A stretch of DNA of 64,000 nt from Polaromonas sp. JS666 (GTDB lineage Bacteria; Pseudomonadota; Gammaproteobacteria; Burkholderiales; Burkholderiaceae_C): contig NZ_FNHX01000005.1 of NCBI RefSeq assembly GCF_900103405.1, forward strand, positions 188,845-252,844. The letters run 5' to 3'. Below are positions 9,626 to 18,693 of this stretch, one piece after another. The position numbers were made by a program, and so were the translations under genes. The notes beneath the pieces were generated by a model that was not told where the DNA came from, did no database searches, and saw nothing but the letters and a program-made list of their open reading frames with translations. How positions within the stretch are numbered: the first letter of the stretch is position 1; the number at the start of each line of letters is the position of its first letter.

Positions 9626-10476
9626 TGGGGATCGGTCTCGGGCCGGCGTTCGATGCTTTGCTGGCCGGTTTTCTGGGCCTTCTGATCGGCAGTTTTCTCA
9701 ATGTTGTCATCTACCGCCTGCCCAAAATCATGGAGCGGCAGTGGGCGCGGGAATGCGCCGAACTGAGCGAAACGCCCCCGGAGCCCACCGAAAAATTCAA
9801 TTTGCTGGTGCCGCGTTCGCGCTGCTCCAGCTGCGGCCATGTCATACGCTGGTATGAAAACATCCCGGTCGCCAGCTACCTGTTCCTGCGGGGCAAATGC
9901 TCGGTGTGCGGCACGCCCTACGGCTTGCGCTATCCCGTCGTGGAAGCGGTGACGGGCGCGCTGTTCTTTTTTTGCGTGTCGCGCTGGGGCTGGTCGCTGA
10001 CCGCCCTGGCTTGGTGCGGCTTTTCCGCCGCCTTGCTGACCTTGGCCGTCATCGATTGGGACACCACACTGCTGCCGGACGACATCACCTTGCCTTTGCT
10101 ATGGGCCGGCCTGATCGTCGCCGCCCTGCAGTGGAATCCCCCGGTCAGTTTGCCGACGGCCTTGTGGGGAGCCGTGGCCGGGTATCTCAGCCTGTGGCTG
10201 GTGTACTGGGCCTTCAAGCTGGCGACCGGCAAGGAGGGTATGGGCTACGGCGATTTCAAGCTTTTCGCCGCGCTCGGCGCCTGGTTTGGCTGGCCGGCGC
10301 TGGTGCCCATGATCCTGATGGCCTCCGTGATAGGCGCCGTCGTCGGCATCGCGATGAAGTTTTCCAGCGGATTGCGTGAGGGCGGTTATGTGCCCTTCGG
10401 CCCGTTCCTGGCCGGGGCGGGCTTCACGGCCATGGTCTTCGGGCCCCAATCCATCTTGCGGTTTATCGGCCTGTGA
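9625..10476 (+). CDS. pilD: Prepilin peptidase / N-methyltransferase PilD
   Basis: Bifunctional membrane aspartyl protease that cleaves and N-methylates type IV prepilins and pseudopilins. The two CxxC pairs of the methyltransferase domain are present (CSSCGHVIRWYENIPV and CSVCGTPYGLRYP). So are both catalytic aspartate motifs (VIDWDTTLLPDDITLP and GYGDFKLFAALGAWFGW). The protein is highly hydrophobic. The ATG at 9625 overlaps the pilC stop; an in-frame TTG three bases earlier is less likely. Confidence 0.95.
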   Translation: MGIGLGPAFDALLAGFLGLLIGSFLNVVIYRLPKIMERQWARECAELSETPPEPTEKFNLLVPRSRCSSCGHVIRWYENIPVASYLFLRGKCSVCGTPYGLRYPVVEAVTGALFFFCVSRWGWSLTALAWCGFSAALLTLAVIDWDTTLLPDDITLPLLWAGLIVAALQWNPPVSLPTALWGAVAGYLSLWLVYWAFKLATGKEGMGYGDFKLFAALGAWFGWPALVPMILMASVIGAVVGIAMKFSSGLREGGYVPFGPFLAGAGFTAMVFGPQSILRFIGL

Positions 10477-10480
10477 TGCC

Positions 10481-11092
10481 ATGCGCCGTGCAGCTTTGCG
10501 CATCGGACTGACCGGCGGCATAGGCAGCGGAAAAAGCACGGTTGCCCGCGCCCTGGTGGCCTGCGGCGCGGCACTGGTGGATGCCGATGCCATCTCCCGC
10601 GCGGTCACGGCGGCTGACGGTGCCGCTGTCAAGGAGATCGCCGCGCAATTCGGCGCCCAGATGGTCACGGCCGAAGGCGCCATGGACCGGGACCGGATGC
10701 GCCAGCTGGCCTTTGACGATCCGTCCGTCAGGCGGCGGCTGGAAGCCATCGTCCACCCTCTGGTCAGCCAGGAAACCTTGCGGCAATACGAGCAGGCCGC
10801 CGCTGCCGGCCGCGCCTGCGTGGTGTTCGACGTCCCTTTGCTGGTGGAATCCGGCCGCTGGCGGCAGCAGCTGGACCGGGTGCTGGTAGTGGACTGCAGC
10901 GAAGCCACCCAGGTCAGCCGGGTGATGGCCCGCAACGGCTGGCCCCGGGAGGCGGTGGAAAAAGTCATTGCCGGCCAGGCCAGCCGCGCGCAGCGCCTGT
11001 CGGCCGCCGACATATGCCTGCACAATGATGGTTTGCCGCTGGAGGCCCTGGACGCCGAGGTGCGGCGGCTTGCCGGGCGCTTCGGGCTATGA
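10481..11092 (+). CDS. coaE: Dephospho-CoA kinase
   Basis: Last enzyme of coenzyme A synthesis: it phosphorylates the ribose 3'-OH of dephospho-CoA. The P-loop is IGLTGGIGSGKST. Other family segments are VVFDVPLLVESG and RVMARNGWPREAVEKVIAGQ. The ATG at 10481 gives the normal 203 residues; upstream in-frame codons overlap pilD and do not resemble CoaE. The pilD-coaE-zapD-yacG order is widely conserved in proteobacteria. It is functionally linked to the pantothenate genes at 54-63 kb, but not to its neighbours. Confidence 0.95.
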   Translation: MRRAALRIGLTGGIGSGKSTVARALVACGAALVDADAISRAVTAADGAAVKEIAAQFGAQMVTAEGAMDRDRMRQLAFDDPSVRRRLEAIVHPLVSQETLRQYEQAAAAGRACVVFDVPLLVESGRWRQQLDRVLVVDCSEATQVSRVMARNGWPREAVEKVIAGQASRAQRLSAADICLHNDGLPLEALDAEVRRLAGRFGL

Positions 11093-11137
11093 TGCGCAAA
11101 CAAACCTCCTCATTGATGCCGACGAAAACCTAGCGCT

Positions 11138-11893
11138 GTGATCCTTTACGAGTACCCTTTTCACGAACGCATACGCACGTATTTGCGACTTGAACACCTG
11201 TTCCGCCGCCTTGGTGAACTGGTGGAACGGGACAGCCCGACGGACCACCACTACGCCATCACGACCATCTTTGAAATCATGGACGTGGGCGCCCGAGCCG
11301 ACCTCAAAACCGATGTGCTCAAGGACCTTGAGAAGCAGAAACACGTGCTCAATGGCTATCGCGGCAACCCGGCCATTTCCGAGGCCGTTCTTGACGAGGT
11401 GACCGGGCAGCTCGAAAGCTGCTTTTCCGCCCTGAACAGCCTGCCCGGCAAGGCCGGCCAATCCCTGACCGAAAACGACTGGCTCATGAGCATACGCAGC
11501 CGCGTCGGCATTCCGGGTGGCACCTGCGAATTTGACCTGCCGGCCTATTACGCCTGGCAGCACCTGCAGGCCGAGGTGCGCAAGCAAGACCTGCAGCGCT
11601 GGATCACCCCGCTGGTGCCCCTGGCCGAGTCCATACGCGTGCTGCTGACCTTGCTGCGCGACTCCGGGGCGCCGCAAAAAGTGGTGGCGCCGGGTGGCCA
11701 ATACCAGCAGACGCTGCCGCAAGGGCGCACTTTCCAGCTCCTGCGCCTGCGCATAGACCCCGCCCTGGGGCTGATCCCCGAGATCAGCGGCAACCGCCTG
11801 ATTGTGTCGGTGCGCCTCATGCGCCACGGCGATGACGACCGGCTGCATGCCAGCACCGAAGATTCGGCGTTTGAACTGACGCTCTGCTCCTGA
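11138..11893 (+). CDS. zapD: Cell division protein ZapD
   Basis: Cytoplasmic protein that cross-links FtsZ filaments and stabilises the Z-ring. The 251 residues start from GTG (MILYEYPFHERIRTYLRLEHL), the conserved ZapD N-terminus. They also contain HYAITTIFEIMDVGARADLKTD and CEFDLPAYYAW. It sits between coaE and yacG as in Escherichia coli. Confidence 0.93.
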   Translation: MILYEYPFHERIRTYLRLEHLFRRLGELVERDSPTDHHYAITTIFEIMDVGARADLKTDVLKDLEKQKHVLNGYRGNPAISEAVLDEVTGQLESCFSALNSLPGKAGQSLTENDWLMSIRSRVGIPGGTCEFDLPAYYAWQHLQAEVRKQDLQRWITPLVPLAESIRVLLTLLRDSGAPQKVVAPGGQYQQTLPQGRTFQLLRLRIDPALGLIPEISGNRLIVSVRLMRHGDDDRLHASTEDSAFELTLCS

Positions 11894-11955
11894 CCCGCGG
11901 ACTCGTCGACCCCAGGCCGCCCTGCCCCGATGGCTCCCCAGACTTGTCCTGAAAC

Positions 11956-12171
11956 ATGCCTGCGATGAAAAAAGAATCCCCACCCGTCAAACTGGTCGTG
12001 TGCCCAGGCTGCGGCGGTGAAAGCGTTTATGCGCCCAGCAACCCGTTTCGCCCGTTTTGCAGCGAGCGCTGCAAAAACATAGACCTGGGCGCCTGGGCCA
12101 GCGAAGGTTTTCGCCTGCCCGCGGATACACCGCCCGACGACGAAGTTTTTGGCGATCCCAAGCTGCAATAA
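11956..12171 (+). CDS. yacG: DNA gyrase inhibitor YacG (zinc ribbon)
   Basis: A 71-residue zinc-finger protein. The four zinc cysteines are in CPGCGG and CSERCK, followed by the typical [14 protein letters not shown]. The E. coli homologue binds GyrB and inhibits gyrase. It lies downstream of zapD in the conserved coaE-zapD-yacG set. MPAMKKE offers two ATGs; the first is used here. Confidence 0.92.
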   Translation: MPAMKKESPPVKLVVCPGCGGESVYAPSNPFRPFCSERCKNIDLGAWASEGFRLPADTPPDDEVFGDPKLQ

Positions 12172-12244
12172 AATTTGCCGAGGCACGCGGTGTCACCCGC
12201 GTTTCGTGAGAGAGCAAAAAAGCAAAAAAGAGAGGGAGCGAAAA

Positions 12245-12517
12245 ATGAGCAAGAAGTCTTTGATGGCGCCGTTCCTGGCCGCGATCATGGTGGCCGCCCT
12301 GGCGGCAAGCCATGCGCAGGCGCAAACCCAGCCGGCGCAGGAGGGCGACAAGCCCGCCAAGTCCAAATCCAAAAAAAACGCCGCCAAATCCGCGGCGGGC
12401 GGCAAGGTCAAGTTCATCAATGGGTCCGGCGAAACGCCCGCCCAGCGCACCGCGCGCCTCAAGCGCGAATGCAAGGGCGGCGTGGACGCGGGGGCCTGCT
12501 CGGGCTACACGCGCTGA
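12245..12517 (+). CDS. Small exported protein of unknown function
   Basis: A 90-residue protein with a signal peptide (MSKKSLMAPFLAAIMVAALAASHAQAQ), a Lys/Ala-rich linker (DKPAKSKSKKNAAKSAAGGK) and a short C-terminal segment (ETPAQRTARLKRECKG then GACSGYTR) with two cysteines. The ETPAQRTARL...C pattern vaguely recalls PsiF-type repeats, but I do not assign it. The ATG at 12245 follows a purine-rich AGAGGGAGCG ribosome site, which decides the start. Confidence 0.7.
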   Translation: MSKKSLMAPFLAAIMVAALAASHAQAQTQPAQEGDKPAKSKSKKNAAKSAAGGKVKFINGSGETPAQRTARLKRECKGGVDAGACSGYTR

Positions 12518-12539
12518 CCGGTATTCGACCCGGTAGGGG

Positions 12540-12561
12540 AGGCGGCCCGCTGGGGGCTGCC
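12540..12561. terminator. GC-rich hairpin between convergent genes
   Basis: GGCGGCCC and GGGCTGCC pair over 8 bases with one wobble around a short loop. The hairpin sits between the convergent ends at 12517 (+) and 12569 (-). There is no T-run, so it may only be a transcript-end stabiliser. Confidence 0.35.
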
Positions 12562-12568
12562 TAAGCCT

Positions 12569-12898
12569 TCAGGCTGCCGGCGTGCCCAGCACCTGCTGGA
12601 GTTCGCCGCTCTGGTACATCTCCATCATGATGTCCGAGCCGCCAATGAATTCCCCCTTCACATACAGCTGGGGAATGGTGGGCCAGTTGCTGAATTCCTT
12701 GATGCCCTGGCGAATTTCTTCGTCCTCCAGCACGTTTACCGTGGCGGGCTTGTTCACGCCGCAGGCCTTGAGGACCTGGATGGCGCGGCCGGAGAAACCG
12801 CACATGGGGAACTGGGCCGTGCCCTTCATGAAGAGGACCACGTCGCTCGATTTGACGATTTCGGCGATGCGTTGCTGGGTGGGGTCTGTGCTGCTCAT
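12569..12898 (-). CDS. grxD: Monothiol glutaredoxin, Grx4 family
   Basis: A 109-residue glutaredoxin with the monothiol active site CGFS (in FPMCGFSGRAIQ). Such proteins bind and transfer [2Fe-2S] clusters using glutathione. IKEFSNWPTIPQLYVKGEF and GGSDIMMEMYQSGEL are family hallmarks. It is the last gene of the hemA-prfA-prmC-grxD set. A 147-base gap to prmC may hold its own promoter. Confidence 0.95.
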   Translation of the reverse strand: MSSTDPTQQRIAEIVKSSDVVLFMKGTAQFPMCGFSGRAIQVLKACGVNKPATVNVLEDEEIRQGIKEFSNWPTIPQLYVKGEFIGGSDIMMEMYQSGELQQVLGTPAA

Positions 12899-13045
12899 GG
12901 TGAAAATCCTTTGGGAATCCTTGGGGAGGCCCTGAAGCCCGTGCCCGGCCCCGAATCGGGGACAGGTAATGTCAATTAGATGGAATCTGGCAAGCAGAAT
13001 TCAACAGCCCGATTATCCCGCCGTTTGGCATCCCGCGTGGCCGGC

Positions 13046-13900
13046 TCACCCGCCAGGCCACAATCCGCCCGAGCAGCGCGCGATGCCGGCCAGGTCCAGC
13101 CGGTTTTGGACTTGCACAAAGCCCTCACGGGCCAGCAGTGCACACACCGCCTCGGCCTGGTCGTAGCCATGCTCCAGCAACAGCCAGCCGCCGGGCAGCA
13201 GGCTGTCGGGGGCCTGCCGGGCGATTGCCCGTATGTCGTCCAGCCCGTCCTCGCCGGCAGCCAGGGCGGCCAGGGGCTCATAAGCCAAGGCTTCCAGATG
13301 AGGGTCGGCACTGGCGATATACGGCGGATTGCTGACGATCAGGTGAAAGTGTCCGCCAACTTTCTCCAGCCAGTGGCTTTCGATGAAATCCAGCTTCAGC
13401 CCCAGCCGGGCGGCGTTGCCGCGGGCCACCTCCAGCGCATCGGCGCTCGCATCCACGGCCGTGACCTTGCCCTGGCGGCCGTCGGCCTGCAGGCTGTGCG
13501 CGATGGCCAGCGCGATCGCACCGCTGCCCGTGCCCAGGTCCAGCACAGAGGGGGCCGCCGGCACGCCGGGTGCCCGCAGGCACTCGAGCGCCCACTCGAC
13601 CAGGGTTTCGGTGTCGGGCCGCGGCACCAGCACACGGGCATCCACCCGCAGCGCCAGGCCAAAAAATTCCTTTTCGCCGACGATGTAGGCCAGGGGCTCT
13701 CCGGCGACCCGACGCAGGCACACGGCGCGGAAATTTTCAGCTGCCTGCTGCGGCAGCACATCGGTGTCGTGCGCCAGCAGCCAGGCTCGCGCGTCGCCGG
13801 GCTTGCCCAGGGCGTGCAGCAGCAGCAACTGGGCGTCCAGCCGGTCCAGTCCCAGGGTCTGGGCGGCGGCCAGGACCTGGGCGCAGTTGGGCGCGTTCAT
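13046..13900 (-). CDS. prmC: Release factor glutamine methyltransferase PrmC
   Basis: SAM-dependent enzyme that methylates the glutamine of the GGQ motif in RF1 and RF2. The SAM-binding segment is VLDLGTGSGAIALAIA and the catalytic motif is SNPPYIASADPHL. The N-terminal helical domain (LDAQLLLLHALG) is present, as is RVAGEPLAYIVGEKEFFGL. It lies 12 bases after prfA, which encodes its substrate RF1. Confidence 0.96.
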   Translation of the reverse strand: MNAPNCAQVLAAAQTLGLDRLDAQLLLLHALGKPGDARAWLLAHDTDVLPQQAAENFRAVCLRRVAGEPLAYIVGEKEFFGLALRVDARVLVPRPDTETLVEWALECLRAPGVPAAPSVLDLGTGSGAIALAIAHSLQADGRQGKVTAVDASADALEVARGNAARLGLKLDFIESHWLEKVGGHFHLIVSNPPYIASADPHLEALAYEPLAALAAGEDGLDDIRAIARQAPDSLLPGGWLLLEHGYDQAEAVCALLAREGFVQVQNRLDLAGIARCSGGLWPGG

Positions 13901-13912
13901 GGTGGGGAGACC

Positions 13913-15034
13913 TCAGAGCCCGCTGTTGGCGGTTTCGAGTTCGGCCAGCTGCTCGGCACCGCGCGCCACCTGCAGCGCGGTGATCACGTCGCCCAGGTCG
14001 CCTTCCATGATGGCCAGCAGCTTGTACAGCGTCAGGTTGATGCGGTGGTCGGTCAGGCGCCCTTGCGGGAAGTTGTAGGTGCGTATACGGTCGCTGCGGT
14101 CGCCCGTGCCGACCAGGCCCTTGCGCAGGGCCGCGTCCTTGGCGGCGCGCTCCGCGCGGTCTTTTTCATGGATGCGGGCAGTCAGCACCTTGAGCGCCTG
14201 GGCCTTGTTGCTGTGCTGGCTGCGGCCTTCCTGGCATTCGGCGACGATTCCGGTCGGGATGTGCGTGATGCGCACGGCCGAGTCGGTCTTGTTGATGTGC
14301 TGGCCGCCGGCGCCGCTGGCGCGGTAGGTGTCTATGCGCAGGTCGGCCGGGTTGATCTGTATGGCCACGGCCTCGTCGGGTTCGGGCATCACGGCCACGG
14401 TGCAGGCGCTGGTGTGGATGCGGCCCTGGGTTTCGGTGGCGGGCACGCGTTGCACGCGGTGGCCGCCCGATTCAAAGCGCAGCTTGCCGTAGACGCCCAC
14501 GCCCATGGCGTCGGCGGCGCCCTCGATGCGCAGCACCACCTCCTTGTAGCCGCCCAGCTCGCTGGGCGACTCGCTGATGATCTCGACCTGCCAGCGGTTG
14601 CGCTCGGCAAAGCGGGTGTACATGCGGAACAGGTCGCCCGCAAACAGCGCCGACTCGTCGCCGCCCGTGCCCGCGCGGATTTCCACAAAGGCCGGCCGCA
14701 CGTCGTCCGGGTCCTTGGGAATCAGCATCAGCTGCAGGGCTTCGTCGATCTGCGCGATGTCGGCCTTGGCCGCGGCGATCTCTTCTTCGGCCATGGCGGC
14801 CATCTCGGGATCGTCCTTGGCTTCGGCCAGCATGCTTTCAGCGCCGGCCAGGTCGGCCTCGCGGCCGGTCAGCCGCATGTACTGCTCGGCTACCACGCTG
14901 GCCTCGGCATGTTCGCGGGTCAGGGCGCGAAATCGGTCCAGGTCGCTGACCACGTCGCTGGCGGACAGCAGCGCGTCCAGCTCGTGCAGCCGCAAAAGCT
15001 GGCGGTCCAGGGTTTGGCGAAGAAAGGGTTTCAT
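13913..15034 (-). CDS. prfA: Peptide chain release factor 1
   Basis: Recognises UAA and UAG stop codons and triggers peptide release. The GGQ motif lies in [18 protein letters not shown]. The stop-recognition loop region [20 protein letters not shown] contains the PxT motif of RF1. The 373 residues carry a slightly extended N-terminus. It lies between hemA and prmC in a conserved order. The sequence just upstream holds a short 9-base tandem repeat. Confidence 0.97.
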   Translation of the reverse strand: MKPFLRQTLDRQLLRLHELDALLSASDVVSDLDRFRALTREHAEASVVAEQYMRLTGREADLAGAESMLAEAKDDPEMAAMAEEEIAAAKADIAQIDEALQLMLIPKDPDDVRPAFVEIRAGTGGDESALFAGDLFRMYTRFAERNRWQVEIISESPSELGGYKEVVLRIEGAADAMGVGVYGKLRFESGGHRVQRVPATETQGRIHTSACTVAVMPEPDEAVAIQINPADLRIDTYRASGAGGQHINKTDSAVRITHIPTGIVAECQEGRSQHSNKAQALKVLTARIHEKDRAERAAKDAALRKGLVGTGDRSDRIRTYNFPQGRLTDHRINLTLYKLLAIMEGDLGDVITALQVARGAEQLAELETANSGL

Positions 15035-15052
15035 GGATGTGGGGGCGGGAAA

Positions 15053-15079
15053 GCCGAAAGAGCCGAAAGATCCGAAGAG
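15053..15079. repeat. Short 9-base tandem repeat upstream of prfA
   Basis: GCCGAAAGA occurs twice in tandem (15053-15061, 15062-15070) and a third, degenerate copy follows (TCCGAAGAG). It lies in the 113-base hemA-prfA gap, 20-45 bases upstream of the prfA start. Confidence 0.6.
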
Positions 15080-15147
15080 GAGGCCGCAAGGCCGTCAATA
15101 AAGCCGCCGGCTGGCGCCGGCGCGAGACATCAGCGCAGGGGCGTGCG

Positions 15148-16437
15148 CTAACGCTCTTTGTCGTCGGACTGGATTTTGGGCAGCTGGCCGCGCAAAAACA
15201 GCCTGGAGACGGCCTGCGCCGTGGCTTCACGGCTGCTGGCATCGCCCGCATGCAGCTCGGCCAGTGTGCCGTGCAGCATTTTCTGGGTCAGACCGCGGGT
15301 CAAGGCTTCCAGCACCGTGTCGATAGGCTCGCCCTTGGCCAGCAGCTTTTTGGCGCGCACGATTTCGGTGGCGCGCCATTCGTCGGTTTGCGCATTGAGC
15401 TGCTGGATCAGCGGCACGCTGCGTCGCTGGCTCAGCCAGTGCATGAAGTTCTGAACGCCGGCGTCGATGATGACCTCGGCCTGCGCCACGGCGGCCTTGC
15501 GGCTGTCCTTGCCGGTCTGCACCACGTGCGCCAGGTCGTCCACCGTGTAGAGGTAGATGTCAGGCAGGGCCTTGACTTCGGGCTCGATGTCGCGCGGCAC
15601 GGCCAGGTCGACCATGAACATGGGGCGGTGCTTGCGCAGCTTGACGGCGCGCTCCACCGCGCCCAGGCCGATGATGGGCAGTGTGCTGGCTGTGCAGCTG
15701 ATCACCGCGTCGAATTCGTGCAGGCGGCTGGGCAAATCGGCCAGGCGCATCACTTCGGCGCCAAAGCGGCCGGCCAGTTTTTCGCCGCGCTCCAGCGTGC
15801 GGTTGGCAATTGCCATGGCCTTGGGGTTTTTGGCGGCGAAGTGGGTGGCCGCCAGGTCGATCATTTCGCCCGCGCCGACAAACAGCACCTTGATGTCGCT
15901 CAGGTTCTCAAACAGCTGGCCGGCCAGGCGCACGCTGGCCGCCGCCATGCTGATGCTGTGCGCGCCGATTTCGGTGCTGCTGCGCACTTCCTTGGCCACG
16001 GCGAAAGAACGCTGGAACAGCTGGTGCAGCGTGGTGCCCATGGCGCCGGCGTCTTCGGCGGCGCGCACCGCGTCTTTCATCTGGCCCAGGATTTGCGGCT
16101 CGCCCAGCACCATGGAGTCCAGGCCGCTGGCCACGCGAAAGGCGTGGCGGGCGACCTGGTCGCCCTGTAGCGTGTAGGCATGGGAGCGCAGCAGGGCGGG
16201 CGAGACGCCGCCGTTGTGCGCCAGCCACTCCAGCGTGTGGTCCAGGTCGGTCTTGTCGCCGGCGCAGTAGATTTCGGTGCGGTTGCAGGTCGAGAGCAGC
16301 GTCGCCTCGGGCTGGCGCGCCAGCGAGGCGCGCAGGCCGCGCAAAGTGGGCTCGATCTGGTCCAGGGCGTAGGCGAATCGCCCGCGCAAATCGAGCGGTG
16401 CGGTGTTATGGTTTAGCCCAAGGGCCCAGACTGACAT
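15148..16437 (-). CDS. hemA: Glutamyl-tRNA reductase
   Basis: NADPH-dependent reductase converting glutamyl-tRNA to glutamate-1-semialdehyde, the first committed step of C5 haem synthesis. The catalytic cysteine lies in LLSTCNRTEIYC. The nucleotide domain has VLFVGAGEMIDLAATHF, and GLNHNTAPLDLRGRFA starts the family fold. The 429 residues fit. It is the first gene of the hemA-prfA-prmC-grxD cluster, divergent from a small membrane protein gene. Confidence 0.96.
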   Translation of the reverse strand: MSVWALGLNHNTAPLDLRGRFAYALDQIEPTLRGLRASLARQPEATLLSTCNRTEIYCAGDKTDLDHTLEWLAHNGGVSPALLRSHAYTLQGDQVARHAFRVASGLDSMVLGEPQILGQMKDAVRAAEDAGAMGTTLHQLFQRSFAVAKEVRSSTEIGAHSISMAAASVRLAGQLFENLSDIKVLFVGAGEMIDLAATHFAAKNPKAMAIANRTLERGEKLAGRFGAEVMRLADLPSRLHEFDAVISCTASTLPIIGLGAVERAVKLRKHRPMFMVDLAVPRDIEPEVKALPDIYLYTVDDLAHVVQTGKDSRKAAVAQAEVIIDAGVQNFMHWLSQRRSVPLIQQLNAQTDEWRATEIVRAKKLLAKGEPIDTVLEALTRGLTQKMLHGTLAELHAGDASSREATAQAVSRLFLRGQLPKIQSDDKER

Positions 16438-16553
16438 TCCCGGATTATAAAATTGAAGCGGCCGGGCCGGCGGGAAGCCCTGACAATCGCCCTGATAGCC
16501 CTTTTGAGGGCCTGTTTTGGCGCCTTCCCGGCATCTCCAACCATCGCAAGCGC

Positions 16554-16844
16554 ATGACCTTTTACCTGCTGGCCAATCACCTGCTCAATTTTGTCCTGCC
16601 GGCCGCCGCCGTCGCGCTGCTGCTGGTGCTGTCCAGCCGTGTCTTTGGCGGGCTGTTCAGGTCAAGCCGGCCTGTCGCCGCCACCTGGTGGGCGCAGACG
16701 GTGATTGTTTTCGCCGCGAATGTGGCGGTGCTGGTCGCCGGCCTGGTGTTTTTCGGCCGCGACGGGAAGATGATGACCTACGCGGCAATGGTGGCCAGCG
16801 CTGCCGTCTGCCAATGGATATTGCTGGGCGCCTGGCGGGCTTGA
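16554..16844 (+). CDS. Small membrane protein of unknown function
   Basis: A 96-residue protein made almost entirely of three hydrophobic segments (YLLANHLLNFVLPAAAVALL; WWAQTVIVFAANVAVLVAGL; TYAAMVASAAVCQWILLGAW), with short charged loops (SSRVFGGLFRSSRP, FFGRDGKMM). It probably resides in the inner membrane. I do not recognise the family. The ATG at 16554 precedes the first hydrophobic segment; longer in-frame starts would add an implausible tail that overlaps the hemA promoter region. Confidence 0.65.
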   Translation: MTFYLLANHLLNFVLPAAAVALLLVLSSRVFGGLFRSSRPVAATWWAQTVIVFAANVAVLVAGLVFFGRDGKMMTYAAMVASAAVCQWILLGAWRA

Positions 16845-16848
16845 AAGC

Positions 16849-17601
16849 CTAGTCGGGCTTGAAGACGTCCACCGCGTCCGTGATGATGCCGTCGGTGCCC
16901 AACGCCAGCAGCCGCTGCACATTCGCCTCGTCGTTTACCGTATAGCTCAGCAGCCTGAAGCCGGCTTTTTTGGCCTGCGCCACGGTGTCGGCATTCCAGA
17001 GCTTGTGGTTGCAGACAATGGCCACGCAGCCCAGCCGGGCCGCTGTTTCCAGCCAGTCGGCGGGCAGTTTGTCGAGCAGCAGGCCGCGCGGCAGCTGGGG
17101 CTGGGCGGCGCGGGCCGCTTCCAGTGACAGCGGCTGGAAAGACGTCAACAGCGGCGGGACCGCCGCTGCCTGCCACAGCCGGGCCGCTTCGTTGGCCACG
17201 ACGGTGCCGGTACGGGCCTCCGCGCCCGGCGTGGGCTTGATCTCGATATTCAGGAAATAGGCTTTGTCCAGGCAAAAGCGGGCGATGCGCTCAAAGCTGG
17301 CCAGACCTTCGGCGGCAAAGGCCGGCGAATGCCAGCTGCCCGCGTCCAGCTTTGCCAGCGCTTCCCAGTTCAACTCGCCGGCCACGCCTTTGCCGTTGCT
17401 GGTGCGCTCCAGCGTCGCGTCATGCAGCAAAAACGGGACGCCGTCGGCGCTGAGCTTCACATCGCACTCGAACATGCGGTAGCCGTGGCGGGCACCCAAC
17501 ATGAAGGAAGCCAGGGTGTTTTCAGGCGCCAGCTTGCCGGCACCGCGGTGCGCCACCCAGCGCGGATAAGGCCAGCTGGCGGCGGTCACGGGATTCGTCA
17601 T
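16849..17601 (-). CDS. ugpQ: Glycerophosphodiester phosphodiesterase
   Basis: Hydrolyses glycerophosphodiesters to glycerol-3-phosphate and an alcohol in the cytoplasm. The GDPD signature is AHRGAGKLAPENTLASF, followed by ECDVKLSADGVPFLLHDATLE with the metal and catalytic residues. The 250 residues have no signal peptide, matching the cytosolic UgpQ type. It is the last gene of the ugpBAECQ cluster, 40 bases after ugpC. A longer frame up to 17814 overlaps ugpC and is not needed. Confidence 0.94.
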   Translation of the reverse strand: MTNPVTAASWPYPRWVAHRGAGKLAPENTLASFMLGARHGYRMFECDVKLSADGVPFLLHDATLERTSNGKGVAGELNWEALAKLDAGSWHSPAFAAEGLASFERIARFCLDKAYFLNIEIKPTPGAEARTGTVVANEAARLWQAAAVPPLLTSFQPLSLEAARAAQPQLPRGLLLDKLPADWLETAARLGCVAIVCNHKLWNADTVAQAKKAGFRLLSYTVNDEANVQRLLALGTDGIITDAVDVFKPD

Positions 17602-17641
17602 GGTCTTCTCGGGAACTGCTAAAACTGCGGAAATTGAAAGA

Positions 17642-18661
17642 TTACAGGCGTTTTCCGGTGTCCGCGTCAAACCAGTGCAGGCGGTCGGCGCGCGGCGTGA
17701 CGTGGATGGTCGCGCCGATTTCGGGCGCCGTCGACAGGCTTTCATCGGTGCGCACGATGAGGGCTTCGCTGCCCATGCGGCAATACACCAGCCGCTCGGC
17801 CCCCAGCATTTCAATCGTGTCGACCTGCACCGCCCAGCCGGTGGCGCCTACCGTCAAGTGCTCGGGCCGTATGCCCAGGATGGCGCCCGGCTTGCCGCCG
17901 AAATCGGCATTCGGCGCCTGCTTGAGCAGGTTCATGGGCGGCGAGCCCATGAAACTCGCCACAAAGGTGGTGGCGGGGCGGTTGTAGACCTCTTCGGGCG
18001 TTCCGAACTGCTCCATGCGGCCCGCGTTCATCACCATCATGCGCTGCGCCAGCGTCATGGCCTCGACCTGGTCGTGGGTGACGAAGAGCGAGGTGATGCC
18101 GAGTTCGCGGTGCAGCTTCTGGATTTCCAGGCGCGTCTGCACGCGCAGCTTGGCGTCCAGGTTGGACAGCGGCTCGTCGAACAGAAACACCTGCGGCTGG
18201 CGCACGATGGCGCGGCCCATGGCCACGCGCTGGCGCTGGCCGCCCGAAAGCGCGCGGGGCTTGCGGTCCAGCAGGTGGCCCAGCTCCAGGATCTTGGCGG
18301 CCTTGTCGACGCGCGCCTTGATCTCGTCCTTGGGCACCTTGGCGATCTTCAGGCCGTAGGCCATGTTGTCGAAGACGCTCATGTGCGGGTAAAGCGCATA
18401 GTTCTGGAACACCATGGCGATGTCCCGCTCGGAAGGTTCCAGCTCGTTGACGACCTTGCCGCCTATGGAGATTTGCCCGTCGCTGACTTCCTCCAGGCCG
18501 GCCACCATGCGCAGCAGGGTGGATTTGCCGCAGCCCGAGGGCCCGACGATCACGATGAATTCGTGGTCGGCGATGTCGGCGTTCACGCCGTGCAGCACCT
18601 GCAGCGCGTCCTTGCCGGAGCCGTAGCGCTTGATGACGTTGTTGAATGAAAGGGATGCCAT
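17642..18661 (-). CDS. ugpC: sn-Glycerol-3-phosphate ABC transporter ATPase
   Basis: ATP-binding subunit of the UgpBAEC importer. Walker A is [13 protein letters not shown], the ABC signature is [14 protein letters not shown] and Walker B is [16 protein letters not shown]. The roughly 120-residue C-terminal TOBE/MalK-type regulatory domain is complete. The start [14 protein letters not shown] is the family start. It follows ugpE by 32 bases. MalK-like ATPases are similar, so the substrate call rests on the neighbours. Confidence 0.95.
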   Translation of the reverse strand: MASLSFNNVIKRYGSGKDALQVLHGVNADIADHEFIVIVGPSGCGKSTLLRMVAGLEEVSDGQISIGGKVVNELEPSERDIAMVFQNYALYPHMSVFDNMAYGLKIAKVPKDEIKARVDKAAKILELGHLLDRKPRALSGGQRQRVAMGRAIVRQPQVFLFDEPLSNLDAKLRVQTRLEIQKLHRELGITSLFVTHDQVEAMTLAQRMMVMNAGRMEQFGTPEEVYNRPATTFVASFMGSPPMNLLKQAPNADFGGKPGAILGIRPEHLTVGATGWAVQVDTIEMLGAERLVYCRMGSEALIVRTDESLSTAPEIGATIHVTPRADRLHWFDADTGKRL

Positions 18662-18693
18662 ATCTGTGTTCCGTCTTGTCTTGTTGGTTTCTT

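Noticed and set aside
12980-15151. A 723-codon plus-strand frame across prmC and prfA
   Set aside because: Both underlying minus-strand genes are certain. The frame runs straight across two genes and has no motif or ribosome site.
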